Assembly: GCF_001510715.1 (NCBI RefSeq)
Contig: NZ_LMTJ01000013.1
Coordinates: 1 to 64,000 of the forward strand
Length of the DNA stretch: 64,000 bases
Direction: 5' to 3'
Origin: Bacillus sp. FJAT-29814
GTDB lineage: Bacteria > Bacillota > Bacilli > Bacillales > Cytobacillaceae
Positions 33,614-42,692 of the stretch are shown here, one piece after another. Below the pieces are notes generated by a model. The model was not told the origin of the DNA, did no database searches, and saw only the letters and a program-made list of their open reading frames with translations. The position numbers were made by a program, and so were the translations under genes. How positions within the stretch are numbered: position 1 is the stretch's first letter; the number at the start of each line of letters is the position of its first letter.

Positions 33614-34537
33614 TTATTGAAGCTCTAATTGCGCTTTTAACTCATTTTGAATTCTTTGCTGCTCTTCCTTGGCGACCAAACCATAATAAATACCGTTGAT
33701 CTTTGTGCCGGTTTCTTTGATTTCCATTTGTTGAATGTTTCCTGCGGCCGATTTGTAGTTCTTTTGAATGTCCATCATTTGCCCGAAGGTGAGGTTGGTC
33801 TTGACGTTTTTACCCAAAGCATTGAAGATATCTGAGAAATTGGCCAAGCTTGAAACGCTTGCCCCTTCATTGATTACTGCTTGAATGATCTGCCGCTGTC
33901 TTAACTGCCGGCCAAAATCACCTCTAGGGTCGTTATATCTCATTCTTGAAAAAATTAACGCCTGTTCGCCGTTAAGGGTAATTTCACCTTTGGCAAAATG
34001 GACCCCGCCGTCGATAAAATCAAGGTCATTTTGAACAGTTACCCCGCCAACAGCATCGACGATATCTTTAAATCCTTCCATATTAATCTGGACGTAATAA
34101 TCGATTGGGATATCAAGGAAGTTTTCAACCGTATCCATGGCCATTGGAACGCCGCCAAACGCATAGGCATGGTTGATTTTATCGTCTTTCCCTTTGCCGA
34201 CGATTTCAGTCCGGGTATCACGCGGAATGCTTAGCATTTTGACGGAATTGTTATTCGGGTTAACTGTCAGAACAATCAACGAGTCGGAACGTCCTTTGTC
34301 GCCTTCACGTTCATCGACCCCCAGTAATAAAACAGAAAAAGGATCCTTTTCGTGGAAAGCAACGGGTTCTTCGCGTTTTTCCGATTGCTTCCGTTCAATT
34401 GGCTGATGCATCGTATCAACAGCAGTTTTTAACGATTTATAGACAGAAAAAGCATAAGCTCCACCGGCAATAATTAATAATAATAGAATAATCCCCGTGA
34501 CCTTCAGCCACTTGCGGTTCTTTTTGTTGCTTCTCAT
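33614..34537 (-). CDS. LytR-CpsA-Psr family wall-polymer ligase
   Basis: 307 residues. Short cytoplasmic basic start, transmembrane helix (about 10-30), then the LCP catalytic domain with GVDEREGDKGRSDSLIVL, SIPRDTRTEI and FSRMRYNDPRGDFGRQLRQR, whose arginines bind the pyrophosphate of the lipid donor. Such enzymes (TagT/U/V) attach teichoic acids or other glycopolymers to peptidoglycan. GGAGGAC precedes the ATG. The 226 bp upstream show no clear element. Confidence 0.9.
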   Translation of the reverse strand: MRSNKKNRKWLKVTGIILLLLIIAGGAYAFSVYKSLKTAVDTMHQPIERKQSEKREEPVAFHEKDPFSVLLLGVDEREGDKGRSDSLIVLTVNPNNNSVKMLSIPRDTRTEIVGKGKDDKINHAYAFGGVPMAMDTVENFLDIPIDYYVQINMEGFKDIVDAVGGVTVQNDLDFIDGGVHFAKGEITLNGEQALIFSRMRYNDPRGDFGRQLRQRQIIQAVINEGASVSSLANFSDIFNALGKNVKTNLTFGQMMDIQKNYKSAAGNIQQMEIKETGTKINGIYYGLVAKEEQQRIQNELKAQLELQ

Positions 34538-34764
34538 TTTTTGTCCTCCAATAAAATACAGACTTTCATTGAATAGAATAGCAGAAAACTGGGAAAATGG
34601 ATACAGAAAATGGATGGTAATTTAGTATTGGTGAAATCGAGAGCTATTAATCGAAGGTTCTTGAGAGTTAGATTAAGGGTTTAAAAAACCTATTTTTCAG
34701 AGTATTATGGAATTATTACATAGTTTTTGAAGAATTTTTATGGAAAACAGGGGTGACTTTTATT

Positions 34765-35757
34765 ATGAAAGCAGTAGTTCATGCAGGACAAGCCGGCCTC
34801 CATGGGGTGGAGGTCCGGGAAATCGAGGAGTTCCAGCCTGGAGCAGGTGAGGTACGGGTTAAACTAAAAACAGCAGGGCTTAACCATCGGGATTTGTTCG
34901 TGCTTGTGCGGCATAAGCCGACCGACCCGCCGCTAGTGATAGGTTCCGATGGCGCTGGTATCGTCGATGCCGTTGGAGCAGGTGTTACGGGTATTGGGAT
35001 TGGTGATGAGGTGCTGGTGAATCCGAGCCTTGGCTGGGGAGAAAAATCGGATGCGCCGCCGCAGGGGTTTGAAATCTTAGGTTTGCCGTTCCACGGGACG
35101 TTTGCAGAGCATGTCGTCGTGCCCGCGGAAAATGTGGCACCGAAGCCTGCGTATTTGACGTGGGAAGAGGCCGGGGTGTTGTCGTTGGCAGCGCTGACCG
35201 CCTATCGGGCCTTGTTTACGCAGGGGCAGGTACGCGAAGGGATGAAAGTGCTGATCCCGGGAATCGGCAGCGGTGTAGCGACGCTGCTATTGCAGTTCGC
35301 CAAAGCGGCCGGTGCAACTGTTTATGTGACATCCCGTTCTGCAGAAAAGTGTCAAAAGGCGCTTCAACTAGGGGCTGACCGGGCGTTTGACAGTAATGAA
35401 GACTGGGAAGTGGCGCTTGACGGCGAGAAGATGGACCTTGTGATTGAGTGTGTAGGGGCGGCAACGTTTAACAAGTCGCTGAAGCAGCTGCGCCCGGGCG
35501 GCACGATGGTGACGTTCGGCGCCTCGGCGGGCGATGTGGTCGAATTCAACCTGCGTGACTTTTTCTATGGCCAATACCGCCTGTTTGGCTCGACACTGGG
35601 CAGCGGCGAGGAATACCGCGAGATGCTGGAATTTGTTGAGAAGCATCAAATCAGGCCGGTAGTAGACCGGATGTATTCATTAGAGGAGTTTGGCGAGGCA
35701 TTCAAACGGATGGAAAACGCCGAGCAGCTCGGAAAAATAGGGTTTTACATTGGCTAA
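34765..35757 (+). CDS. Zinc-independent quinone oxidoreductase-like dehydrogenase
   Basis: 330 residues from ATG 34765, which has AGGGGTG 9 nt upstream; a GTG at 34753 lies inside that site. MDR-superfamily fold with GroES-like domain and a nucleotide-binding motif GIGSGVATLLLQFAKAAGA followed by YVTSRS, a pattern preferring NADPH. The structural-zinc cysteine cluster is absent. Closest by feel to B. subtilis YogA; substrate unknown. Confidence 0.82.
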   Translation: MKAVVHAGQAGLHGVEVREIEEFQPGAGEVRVKLKTAGLNHRDLFVLVRHKPTDPPLVIGSDGAGIVDAVGAGVTGIGIGDEVLVNPSLGWGEKSDAPPQGFEILGLPFHGTFAEHVVVPAENVAPKPAYLTWEEAGVLSLAALTAYRALFTQGQVREGMKVLIPGIGSGVATLLLQFAKAAGATVYVTSRSAEKCQKALQLGADRAFDSNEDWEVALDGEKMDLVIECVGAATFNKSLKQLRPGGTMVTFGASAGDVVEFNLRDFFYGQYRLFGSTLGSGEEYREMLEFVEKHQIRPVVDRMYSLEEFGEAFKRMENAEQLGKIGFYIG

Positions 35758-35762
35758 ATAAC

Positions 35763-35800
35763 GAAAGCCGTCATTCATTGTGAGTGGCGGCTTTGCTGTG
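35763..35800 (+). terminator. Terminator after the oxidoreductase
   Basis: AAAGCCG and CGGCTTT pair with imperfect inner pairs. A short (AT)n tract lies at about 35,805-35,818. Confidence 0.55.
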
Positions 35801-35918
35801 TTTGATATATATATATATTCTATACGACTTTCCCATAGCCCCGACTTCACCTACAAACACAAAATATGTACCAAGCCCGCCCCCCCGTCCGGGCGTGACA
35901 CCACTCAGAAAAAATTTC

Positions 35919-35999
35919 GGTGCCAGGCATAAAAATTTGGCATTTGTCCGTGTGAGGTGGACAAATTGGGAGATTTGTCTTTTTGTGGTGCCTGACACC
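35919..35999. repeat. GTGTCAGGCAC-family palindromic element, copy A (inverted pair)
   Basis: GGTGCCAGGCAT (35919-35930) faces GGTGCCTGACACC (35987-35999), and GTCCGTGTGAGGTGGACAAA lies between them. The inverted arrangement of two units resembles a REPIN-type element. Confidence 0.7.
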
Positions 36000-36056
36000 A
36001 TTTCCCTATTAATGGGAATTGGAGGGCGGAAGGGGAAATTTACCGTACCGAACTGG

Positions 36057-37691
36057 TTATCGGGTCGCTTCCCCGCGGATTGTCTCGAGTGTTTGGATCG
36101 AGAATTGGACCATTCTTTTGTAGAGGTCTAGAATGGATTGGCCGTAGGTTGTGCCGGGGACTGCCCATTTTCCGTTTAGTCCAGTCCAAGTAGGCGCTGA
36201 GCCTCGTGCAACCAGATGGAATCGAGGGTCGACGACCGGGTATTGGTTTGGTAGCGGGCTTGTTGTGGCATATGCGTATAAATGCTGCATGTGGGCAAGA
36301 ACGCCTTCTTCTGGTGTTTGGAAGCTTGCTCCAGGATTATCAGGCCCGGTGGCACCGATGCCAGCAAAATTATCCTGTCCCGGTTTGACGACTGCGGTAA
36401 AACGGAAAAAGTTTGTTTCATGGATGGCCTGGGCAAAGGCAATATCACCCCTGATTCCGTAGTATTCGCCGTAGGTTAAATAATAGTTAGCGAGTTTTGG
36501 TGCATCAGGGTTAACGGTTCTAACAAAACGGTCCATTAATTCCGGTGACAGAAGGGTTGGTCCGAAAATGGAATTGACTGGTGGATTCTGCTGTACGGGG
36601 ATGCTTCCTGATGCTACACCGCGGTTAGTGACGGCATCGCCATTCGATCCTACCGTAGACCCTACCGTTGGTCCATTCCCGCCGCTAGTGCCAGTGCTAG
36701 TGCCAGTGCCGGTGCCGGCATTTGGAGAACTTCCGCTCGAGCCGCTGTTTGTACCGGTCCCTGCTACCGGTGCAGAACTTCCGCCTCCTCCACTGCTTCC
36801 ACTGCTAGCGGCACCGCCTCCTACACTGCTGCCACTATTTTCTACAATAATAAACGCATCTGTAAAGCCCGCAATCTCCATGATCTTGAGGCGCTGTTCG
36901 GCGTTTTCCCTGTCTGTAAAAGCCCCCACCTGGACACGGTACCAAGTTGCACCGGAAATGGTAGTTGTCACTACAAAGGCATCATGCCCTAATGAACGAA
37001 GCCGCGCGACACGCTCGTCTGCATTTTCCCTGGAGTGGAATGAACCTACCATCACTCTGTATAGGGTACCGGAAACCGTATTTGCAGGAGTCGGTGTAGA
37101 AGTCGGCACTGGTGCTGGAGCTGGCGCGGTTGATGGGTTAGCTTTTCGCTGCAGGTTAAAGGCGCGCGCCAATCCATTCGCATGTCCTCTAGCCACCTTT
37201 TGAAGCCATGCTTCCTGTTTCATTAATGCCGAATCATGGGCATTGCTGATAAAACCATTTTCCGACAGCATCGCAGGCATTTTAGACTCACGGAGCACAT
37301 GGAAGTTGGCCTTTTTCCTGCCGCGATCTGCTAGTTCATTCACTTTGATTACCTCTTCATGAATGATCGCTTGGTATCTCGCCGCAGACGATGAATCCGA
37401 AAGTCCGTTATAAATGAAATCCTCATAACCATTAGCCGCAGGGCTTGCCGAATTGATGTGGATGGACAGGTAGTAGTCGGCGCCCCAGGCATTGGCATCG
37501 CTTGTCCTCTGGCCCAGGCTTTTGGTGGTGTCGCCGGTACGGCTCATCCTGACCTCGACATTATGGTATTCATTGATCAAAATATCACGTAGCTTTAGCG
37601 CAATACTCAACGTAACATCTTTCTCATTCAGACCATTACCTTGGGCACCAGGGTCAGTGCCGCCATGGCCTGGATCCAAATAAATCTTCAT
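36057..37691 (-). CDS. Amidase_3 - SPOR - glucosaminidase wall hydrolase (CwlC-like)
   Basis: 544 residues from ATG 37691, preceded by GGAGGAG. Domains: N-acetylmuramoyl-L-alanine amidase (about 1-180, MKIYLDPGHGG, HINSAS, LSENGFISN), two SPOR repeats (about 210-290), a Gly/Ser/Thr linker (about 290-360), and a glucosaminidase domain (about 375-540, AQAIHETNFF). There is no signal peptide, as in B. subtilis CwlC, which lyses the mother cell. The extra C-terminal hydrolase would let one protein cut both stem-peptide and glycan bonds. A sigma-K-like promoter lies upstream. Confidence 0.85.
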   Translation of the reverse strand: MKIYLDPGHGGTDPGAQGNGLNEKDVTLSIALKLRDILINEYHNVEVRMSRTGDTTKSLGQRTSDANAWGADYYLSIHINSASPAANGYEDFIYNGLSDSSSAARYQAIIHEEVIKVNELADRGRKKANFHVLRESKMPAMLSENGFISNAHDSALMKQEAWLQKVARGHANGLARAFNLQRKANPSTAPAPAPVPTSTPTPANTVSGTLYRVMVGSFHSRENADERVARLRSLGHDAFVVTTTISGATWYRVQVGAFTDRENAEQRLKIMEIAGFTDAFIIVENSGSSVGGGAASSGSSGGGGSSAPVAGTGTNSGSSGSSPNAGTGTGTSTGTSGGNGPTVGSTVGSNGDAVTNRGVASGSIPVQQNPPVNSIFGPTLLSPELMDRFVRTVNPDAPKLANYYLTYGEYYGIRGDIAFAQAIHETNFFRFTAVVKPGQDNFAGIGATGPDNPGASFQTPEEGVLAHMQHLYAYATTSPLPNQYPVVDPRFHLVARGSAPTWTGLNGKWAVPGTTYGQSILDLYKRMVQFSIQTLETIRGEATR

Positions 37692-37730
37692 TTCATCTCC
37701 TCCATTTCTAATATACATATTATCGTATGG

Positions 37731-37750
37731 CTAAAACCGGTAACAGGTTC
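37731..37750 (-). promoter_or_regulatory. Candidate sigma-K promoter of the amidase
   Basis: On the minus strand CATACGATA (complement of 37731-37739) matches CATAnnnTA, and GAACC begins the -35 region with AC about 17 nt upstream. It lies about 40 bp before the start codon. Position and gene function both fit late mother-cell expression. Confidence 0.5.
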
Positions 37751-37768
37751 GGGCCGATTGGGCTTCGC

Positions 37769-37830
37769 GGTGTCAGGCGCCCTTTGTTATCATACTGACA
37801 ATGCCAAGAGTGGCAAGGGTGTCAGGCACC
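37769..37830. repeat. GTGTCAGGCAC-family element, copy B (direct pair)
   Basis: GGTGTCAGGCGCC (37769-37781) and GGTGTCAGGCACC (37818-37830) are direct repeats 49 bp apart. The rest of 37,692-38,057 holds the two promoters listed and an imperfect CCTACT/GTAGG inverted repeat near 37,885. Confidence 0.75.
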
Positions 37831-38008
37831 ATGGCATGTATTGCCACTGTAAAAACAGGAATTAATACCCAACAGGACCTCCTACTTTTTATTTACCTTT
37901 ATAGTAGGAAAATGGACAGGGTGCTGGGGAAATTATGTTACGGACTATGGTAATTATATGATTGGAGGATATTGTTAAATTCCCAATTAGGGAAGCGGCG
38001 AATTGAAA

Positions 38009-38018
38009 ATGATATAAT
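38009..38018 (+). promoter_or_regulatory. Extended -10 promoter of galE
   Basis: TGATATAAT gives the TGn extension and a perfect TATAAT (38013-38018) about 40 bp before galE. No good -35 is visible, as is common for extended -10 promoters. Confidence 0.5.
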
Positions 38019-38057
38019 ATTGAAGGGAAATGAATCTGGTTTAAGGAGAAATGCAAT

Positions 38058-39029
38058 ATGATTCTCGTGATTGGCGGGGCTGGTTACATCGGCAGCCACC
38101 TTGTGAAGGAATTAGTTGAAAAGGAAGATGTCGTGATTCTGGATAATCTGTCAACTGGCCATCGTGAAGCCATTGACAGCCGGTCGATTTTTGTAAAAGG
38201 CGATTTAGGTAGCGAAGACGATTTGGAAATGATTTTTAAAAGCTATCCGATTAAAGCGGTGATGCATTTTGCCGCGAATAGCCTGGTGGGCGAGTCAGTG
38301 GTCGACCCATTGAAATATTACGAAAATAATGTCGCATCGACTTTAACTCTATTAAAAGTTATGATGAAATTCGATGTGAAAAACTTTATATTCTCATCTA
38401 CTGCTGCTACATATGGGATTCCGACTGTAGATATCATTGATGAAACGACGCCAACAGCGCCAATCAATCCTTATGGCCATTCGAAGTTGATGGTGGAGCG
38501 AATGCTGGCTGATTTTTCAAAGGCTTATGACTTAAATTATGTAATCCTGCGTTACTTTAATGCAGCAGGGGCTCATGAATCCGCGGCGATTGGCGAAAGC
38601 CACGACCCGGAGACGCATCTAATTCCGATTGTTCTTCAGCAGTTGTTGGGCCAGCGGGAGAAGGTTTCGGTTTTCGGCTCGGATTACAACACGGAGGACG
38701 GTACCTGTATCCGTGATTATATCCATGTTACCGATTTGGCATCCGCACACATCCTTGCCCTTGAGGCGCTCCTTTCTGGGAAAAAGTCTGCCGAGGTGTA
38801 CAACTTGGGTAACGGGCTTGGCTATTCCGTGAAGGAAGTCATCGAAACTTGTGAGAAGGTGACCGGGCTGAAGGCTAACGTCGAATTGGCCGACCGCCGT
38901 GCCGGCGACCCGGCAAGACTCGTCGCCTCCTCCGCCAAAATCTACACAGAGCTTGGATGGAAGGCTGAACGAGATCTTGAGAAAGTCATCTCCGACGCCT
39001 GGAACTGGCATCAGAAACAGAAATATTAA
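38058..39029 (+). CDS. galE: UDP-glucose 4-epimerase
   Basis: 323 residues, extended short-chain dehydrogenase. NAD-binding GGAGYIG at 6-12, catalytic Y139 and K143 in YGHSK, and SSTAATYG before them. It interconverts UDP-glucose and UDP-galactose for wall and exopolysaccharide sugars. AAGGAG precedes the ATG. No other gal genes are adjacent. Confidence 0.93.
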   Translation: MILVIGGAGYIGSHLVKELVEKEDVVILDNLSTGHREAIDSRSIFVKGDLGSEDDLEMIFKSYPIKAVMHFAANSLVGESVVDPLKYYENNVASTLTLLKVMMKFDVKNFIFSSTAATYGIPTVDIIDETTPTAPINPYGHSKLMVERMLADFSKAYDLNYVILRYFNAAGAHESAAIGESHDPETHLIPIVLQQLLGQREKVSVFGSDYNTEDGTCIRDYIHVTDLASAHILALEALLSGKKSAEVYNLGNGLGYSVKEVIETCEKVTGLKANVELADRRAGDPARLVASSAKIYTELGWKAERDLEKVISDAWNWHQKQKY

Positions 39030-39031
39030 AG

Positions 39032-39078
39032 AAAAAGTCCAATTCACTTTCCGTCGTGAATTGGACTTTTATTTTTTT
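39032..39078. terminator. Bidirectional terminator between galE and the permease
   Basis: AAAAAGTCCAATTCAC pairs with GTGAATTGGACTTTTT, and a further T run follows on the plus strand. Confidence 0.92.
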
Positions 39079-40378
39079 AATGCTGTAAAAATGCCAATTG
39101 AATAAAGAACAACACCGCAAAAACATATACTAGTGGGTGGACCTCACTCCATTTTCTCCTGACGAGCTTGAGCAGCGGATAGGTGATAAAACCAAGAGCA
39201 ATTCCGGTTGAAATGCTTGAAGTCAGCGGCATCGCCAGGATGGTCAAAAACGCTGGAAACGCTTCGTCGAGATCATGCCAGCGGATGTTGGAGATGCTGC
39301 CCATCATCAAACTCCCAACAATAATCAGCGCTGGTGCGGTGATGGCTGAAATGCCGGAAACAGCGCTGACAAGAGGCCCAAAGAAAGCGGAAAGAATAAA
39401 TAGACCAGCAACGGTTAAGGTGGTCAATCCTGTCCGGCCGCCTGCCGCAACCCCGGACGTAGATTCAATATAAGCCGTTGTAGGGCTTGTCCCGAACATC
39501 GCTCCGATTGCGGTTGCAATCGAATCCGACAGCAGTGCATGACGTGCGCGCGGCAGCTTGCCGTTTTTCATGAGCTTGGCTTGGTTGGCCACGCCAATCA
39601 TCGTTCCCGTTGTGTCAAAAATCGTTACCAGGATAAATGAAAATACCACGGCATACAGGCTGTACTGAACGACATCGCCAAGGGCTGTAATAGGATTGGC
39701 GATAATTAGCCCCTCAGGGAGGGAGGGAAACGACAGGAAGCCTTTATCGAAAGATAGCTGACCGGTGAAAAAGGCGATCAGCCCGGTAATAATCATTCCG
39801 AAAAATATCGCTCCGTTAAGCCGCAGCATCATCAGAATCAAGGTGATGGCCAGTCCGACGATGGTAAGCAGGGCAGATGGCGCATGGAGATCGCCAAGTT
39901 TGACCAGATTGACAGGGTCAGCGACAATCACTTTTGTCAGGCGCAGGCCGATAAAGGCAACGAATAAACCAATTCCTGCAGTAATCCCGTGCTTCAGGTT
40001 ATCAGGGATGGCATCTATTAATTTTTCCCTTAGTGGAGTGAGCGACAAGATCACAAAGATCAATCCGGCGACAAATACAGCGGCAAATGCAGTGTGGTAG
40101 CTGATATTTTGCCCGCCGCCTACAACGGAATAGGCAAAAAAGGCATTAAGTCCCATTCCTGGCGCGATGGCAATCGGATAATTGGCGAACAGTGCCATCC
40201 ATAGCGTACCGATCACTGTGGCTAAGATTGTTGCAGTAAAGACTTGCTCAAACGGGACGCCGGCATCGGCAAGAATCACCGGGTTAACCACGACAATATA
40301 CACCATCGTAAAAAACGTCGTAATCCCCGCCATAACCTCCGTTCTCGCATTCGTTTGGTTTTCCTTCAATTTAAACAT
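39077..40378 (-). CDS. Guanine/hypoxanthine permease (AzgA/PbuG type)
   Basis: 433 residues from ATG 40378 with GGAGGAG 5 nt upstream; the frame extends 24 codons farther without support. About 12-14 membrane segments. AzgA-type motifs: TTFFTMVYIVVVNPVILADA, APGMGLNAFFAY and GTSPTTAYIESTSG. It imports purine bases by proton symport. B. subtilis PbuG and PbuO are the nearest named relatives; which purine is carried is not certain. Confidence 0.9.
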   Translation of the reverse strand: MFKLKENQTNARTEVMAGITTFFTMVYIVVVNPVILADAGVPFEQVFTATILATVIGTLWMALFANYPIAIAPGMGLNAFFAYSVVGGGQNISYHTAFAAVFVAGLIFVILSLTPLREKLIDAIPDNLKHGITAGIGLFVAFIGLRLTKVIVADPVNLVKLGDLHAPSALLTIVGLAITLILMMLRLNGAIFFGMIITGLIAFFTGQLSFDKGFLSFPSLPEGLIIANPITALGDVVQYSLYAVVFSFILVTIFDTTGTMIGVANQAKLMKNGKLPRARHALLSDSIATAIGAMFGTSPTTAYIESTSGVAAGGRTGLTTLTVAGLFILSAFFGPLVSAVSGISAITAPALIIVGSLMMGSISNIRWHDLDEAFPAFLTILAMPLTSSISTGIALGFITYPLLKLVRRKWSEVHPLVYVFAVLFFIQLAFLQH

Positions 40379-40396
40379 AATAGCTCCTCCAAAACA

Positions 40397-40431
40397 CGAA
40401 CAATATATAAAAGACTTTATAATAATATTCG
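40397..40431 (-). promoter_or_regulatory. PurR-type operator (paired PurBoxes) before the permease
   Basis: CGAACAATAT (40397-40406) and AATATTCG (40424-40431) form an inverted CGAA/TTCG pair with 17 bp between, the geometry of B. subtilis PurR sites. It lies directly upstream of the permease start. No guanine riboswitch was found. Confidence 0.5.
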
Positions 40432-40497
40432 TTTTCTGTTCGAATTTCAATATCTAAATTTATTTTTCCCATTTTCTACGATGTATACCGTTCCATG

Positions 40498-40554
40498 GGT
40501 GTCAGGCACCGCGCGTGGACAATTTTTCGATTTTGTCCATGTGGGGCGGACACC
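40498..40554. repeat. GTGTCAGGCAC-family element, copy C
   Basis: It runs from GGTGTCAGGCACC to GGGGCGGACACC, so the ends GGTGTC/GACACC are inverted. The centre has GTGGACAA and TTGTCCA as a second inverted pair. Confidence 0.8.
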
Positions 40555-40655
40555 ATCCCAGCACGCATTTAGAACCGCAAGTTGAAATGGAGACTATTTG
40601 GACATGAGGTTTCATATTGTTTGTAATAAGTGATTATCGGTAAAGGGGATTTGTT

Positions 40656-41120
40656 ATGCGCAAAAGAAGGTCTATTCCATTAAAGGGGATTATTTTAGGG
40701 GCTTTGGTGTTTGCTGCTGTGGCCATGCTGGTTCGCTGTGTCTTTGTTTCTTCTGAAGGGGAGGCGGTGGATGTGGTGAATGAGTTTTATCGTTATGAAC
40801 AGGAGGGGGATTTCTCCAATTCTTGGGATTTATTTCATTCCGCCATGAGGAAGAAATTCACAAAAGGTGACTACATACAGGACCGCGCTCACGTATTTAT
40901 GAATCATTTCGGGGTCGAAACTTTCACTTATACATTGGGCGAGGCAGAAAAACTGGACAAGTGGAAAATCTCCAAGGATGGTCCTGCGATGAAAAATGTC
41001 TACAAGATCCCGGTCACGCAAACGTATAAAGGCAAATATGGGAACTTTGATCTCATGCAGGAGGTTTTTGTTGTCGAAGAAAAAGACGAATGGAAAATTA
41101 TGTGGGATTATAATCAGTAG
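40656..41120 (+). CDS. Membrane-anchored protein of unknown function, NTF2-like
   Basis: 154 residues. Basic start and one hydrophobic helix (about 9-28), then a soluble domain with VVNEFYRYEQEGDFSNSWDL and a final WKIMWDY, a pattern seen in NTF2-like folds. The helix ends in RC, but it is not a clean lipobox. Function not recognised. AAGGGGAT precedes the ATG. Confidence 0.65.
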   Translation: MRKRRSIPLKGIILGALVFAAVAMLVRCVFVSSEGEAVDVVNEFYRYEQEGDFSNSWDLFHSAMRKKFTKGDYIQDRAHVFMNHFGVETFTYTLGEAEKLDKWKISKDGPAMKNVYKIPVTQTYKGKYGNFDLMQEVFVVEEKDEWKIMWDYNQ

Positions 41121-41210
41121 ACTTTCGTTTCAAATGATAGGGGAAATCGCCGCTTATCCCGACTTTAACAAACAAGAACTCCAGGAAATAAGCGCCAGTC
41201 AGCTATAAGG

Positions 41211-41261
41211 AAAGCAGCCTGCCAACCCTGTAATGTAACGGGAAGGCAGGCTGCTTTTTTT
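41211..41261. terminator. Bidirectional terminator
   Basis: AAAGCAGCCTGCC and GGCAGGCTGCTTT pair and seven Ts follow. It serves the NTF2-like gene and the HupE-like gene from opposite sides. Confidence 0.9.
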
Positions 41262-41262
41262 A

Positions 41263-42456
41263 TTAAAGAAATAGCCGTTCCACCAGCCAAATCAGTCCTA
41301 ATGCAAAAATCGCATACGAACCGTAGCGGATGATTTTATCTGAGAATTTCAGCTTGAACATATAGGTCAAGAGCGGCAACAATAGCAGGACAATCATCAA
41401 CTGGACCACTTCGATGCCAATGTTGAAATTAAACAGCGCCACTGCGAGGTTACTTTTTGGAATATTCATTTCCTTTAAAATGGAAGCGAACCCTAGTCCA
41501 TGAATCAACCCGAACAGAAACGTGATTCCCCAGCGATGCTTCAGATTCTTGCGGAAGACATTTTCCAGCGCCACATAGCAAATACTGAAGGCGATGACCG
41601 CCTCAACAAAACGTGACGGCAGTGTAACCAACCCCAATACCGCCAAACTGATGGTAATGCTGTGAGCTACGGTAAAAGATGTGACAACCGCTGCGTATTG
41701 TTTAAAGGTCTGTTTTCTTAAAAGCAAGGCAAACAGAAATAATAAATGATCATACCCAGTCAAGATATGGAGCATGCCAAGTTTGAAAAATGAAAACCAG
41801 CCAGAAGATGATGAAGTTTGGGCATGCCCTTGCTGTGTTTGGCTATCACCTGGGGTCTGTCCTCCATCGGGAACCGTTGTACCGCCATCAGAGGATTGTT
41901 CTTCCTGGTTTTCGGTAACTAAAATCGTCCATGTTCGCTCTTTTCCCTGTAGGACGGCTTGGCCGGACGCTCCCGGGTACTCAAAGGAAATCAGATTGAC
42001 ATAGTTTGTGTCCGGGTCATTCGTATAAAGGCCATCAGTAAACGAGACTGTATCGCCAGGTGTAAAGGCAGAAAAACGGAGATAAAAGGTTAGATAATTT
42101 TTATCCTCTTTTTTCTCAAGCTTCATTTTTTCCAGTTCTGGTTCTTGCTGACGGTTATTCAGGTCGAGAGATAAGCGATGATGAATTAATTCCTCCAATT
42201 CCACACTGGCTTTTTTTATTTCTGATTTATCAACATCATTGTTGTTATTTTTATCGATATCCTCAATTAGTTCAATAATAGATAATGTATCAAGAGAAAA
42301 GATAAGTTCAGTTTTATTGGTATCCATTTTGACTTTAGTAAAGCTGGCACTGTAGGTATGAGCCTGAGCCCAAGAAGGGAATCCTGTAAGCAGGATTAAA
42401 AAGATACATAGACACCACAAGTAATGTTGTCTATATTTGTCGAAAAAGAAAAGCAC
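41263..42456 (-). CDS. HupE/UreJ-like membrane protein with extracellular domain
   Basis: 397 residues from GTG 42456 behind AGGAGG. Signal peptide (cleavage near AQA), an extracellular domain of about 190 residues with an acidic Asn/Asp segment (DIDKNNNNDVDKSEI) resembling an EF-hand loop, a Ser/Gly/Gln linker, then six membrane helices of the HupE/UreJ type (GYDHLLFLFALLL, SFTVAHSITISLAVLG, GLIHGLGFAS). Such proteins are linked to nickel or other metal entry, but the substrate here is unknown. Confidence 0.78.
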   Translation of the reverse strand: MLFFFDKYRQHYLWCLCIFLILLTGFPSWAQAHTYSASFTKVKMDTNKTELIFSLDTLSIIELIEDIDKNNNNDVDKSEIKKASVELEELIHHRLSLDLNNRQQEPELEKMKLEKKEDKNYLTFYLRFSAFTPGDTVSFTDGLYTNDPDTNYVNLISFEYPGASGQAVLQGKERTWTILVTENQEEQSSDGGTTVPDGGQTPGDSQTQQGHAQTSSSSGWFSFFKLGMLHILTGYDHLLFLFALLLRKQTFKQYAAVVTSFTVAHSITISLAVLGLVTLPSRFVEAVIAFSICYVALENVFRKNLKHRWGITFLFGLIHGLGFASILKEMNIPKSNLAVALFNFNIGIEVVQLMIVLLLLPLLTYMFKLKFSDKIIRYGSYAIFALGLIWLVERLFL

Positions 42457-42692
42457 TGTTACGCCTCCTGATTGTTTTTGTAAAAAAATTATCCTACTAT
42501 ATATAATCACATTTCATAAGGCTTTGTATACGAAAATTAAAAAATATTCCTTTTTATTCCATAATATTAGTTATTTCTTTAATAATGAAAATTTTGTAGA
42601 ATATTAGAGTAATAGATAAAATTTTGAAAGAGAGGGAGAAATTTTATTAGCTTCATAGACAAAACAATAATACTAAAAGGGACGGAAAAAAG

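Noticed and set aside
36568..37203. Plus-strand proline- and valine-rich open frame of 211 codons
   Set aside because: It is the antisense of the Gly/Ser/Thr linker of the amidase and has no ribosome site.
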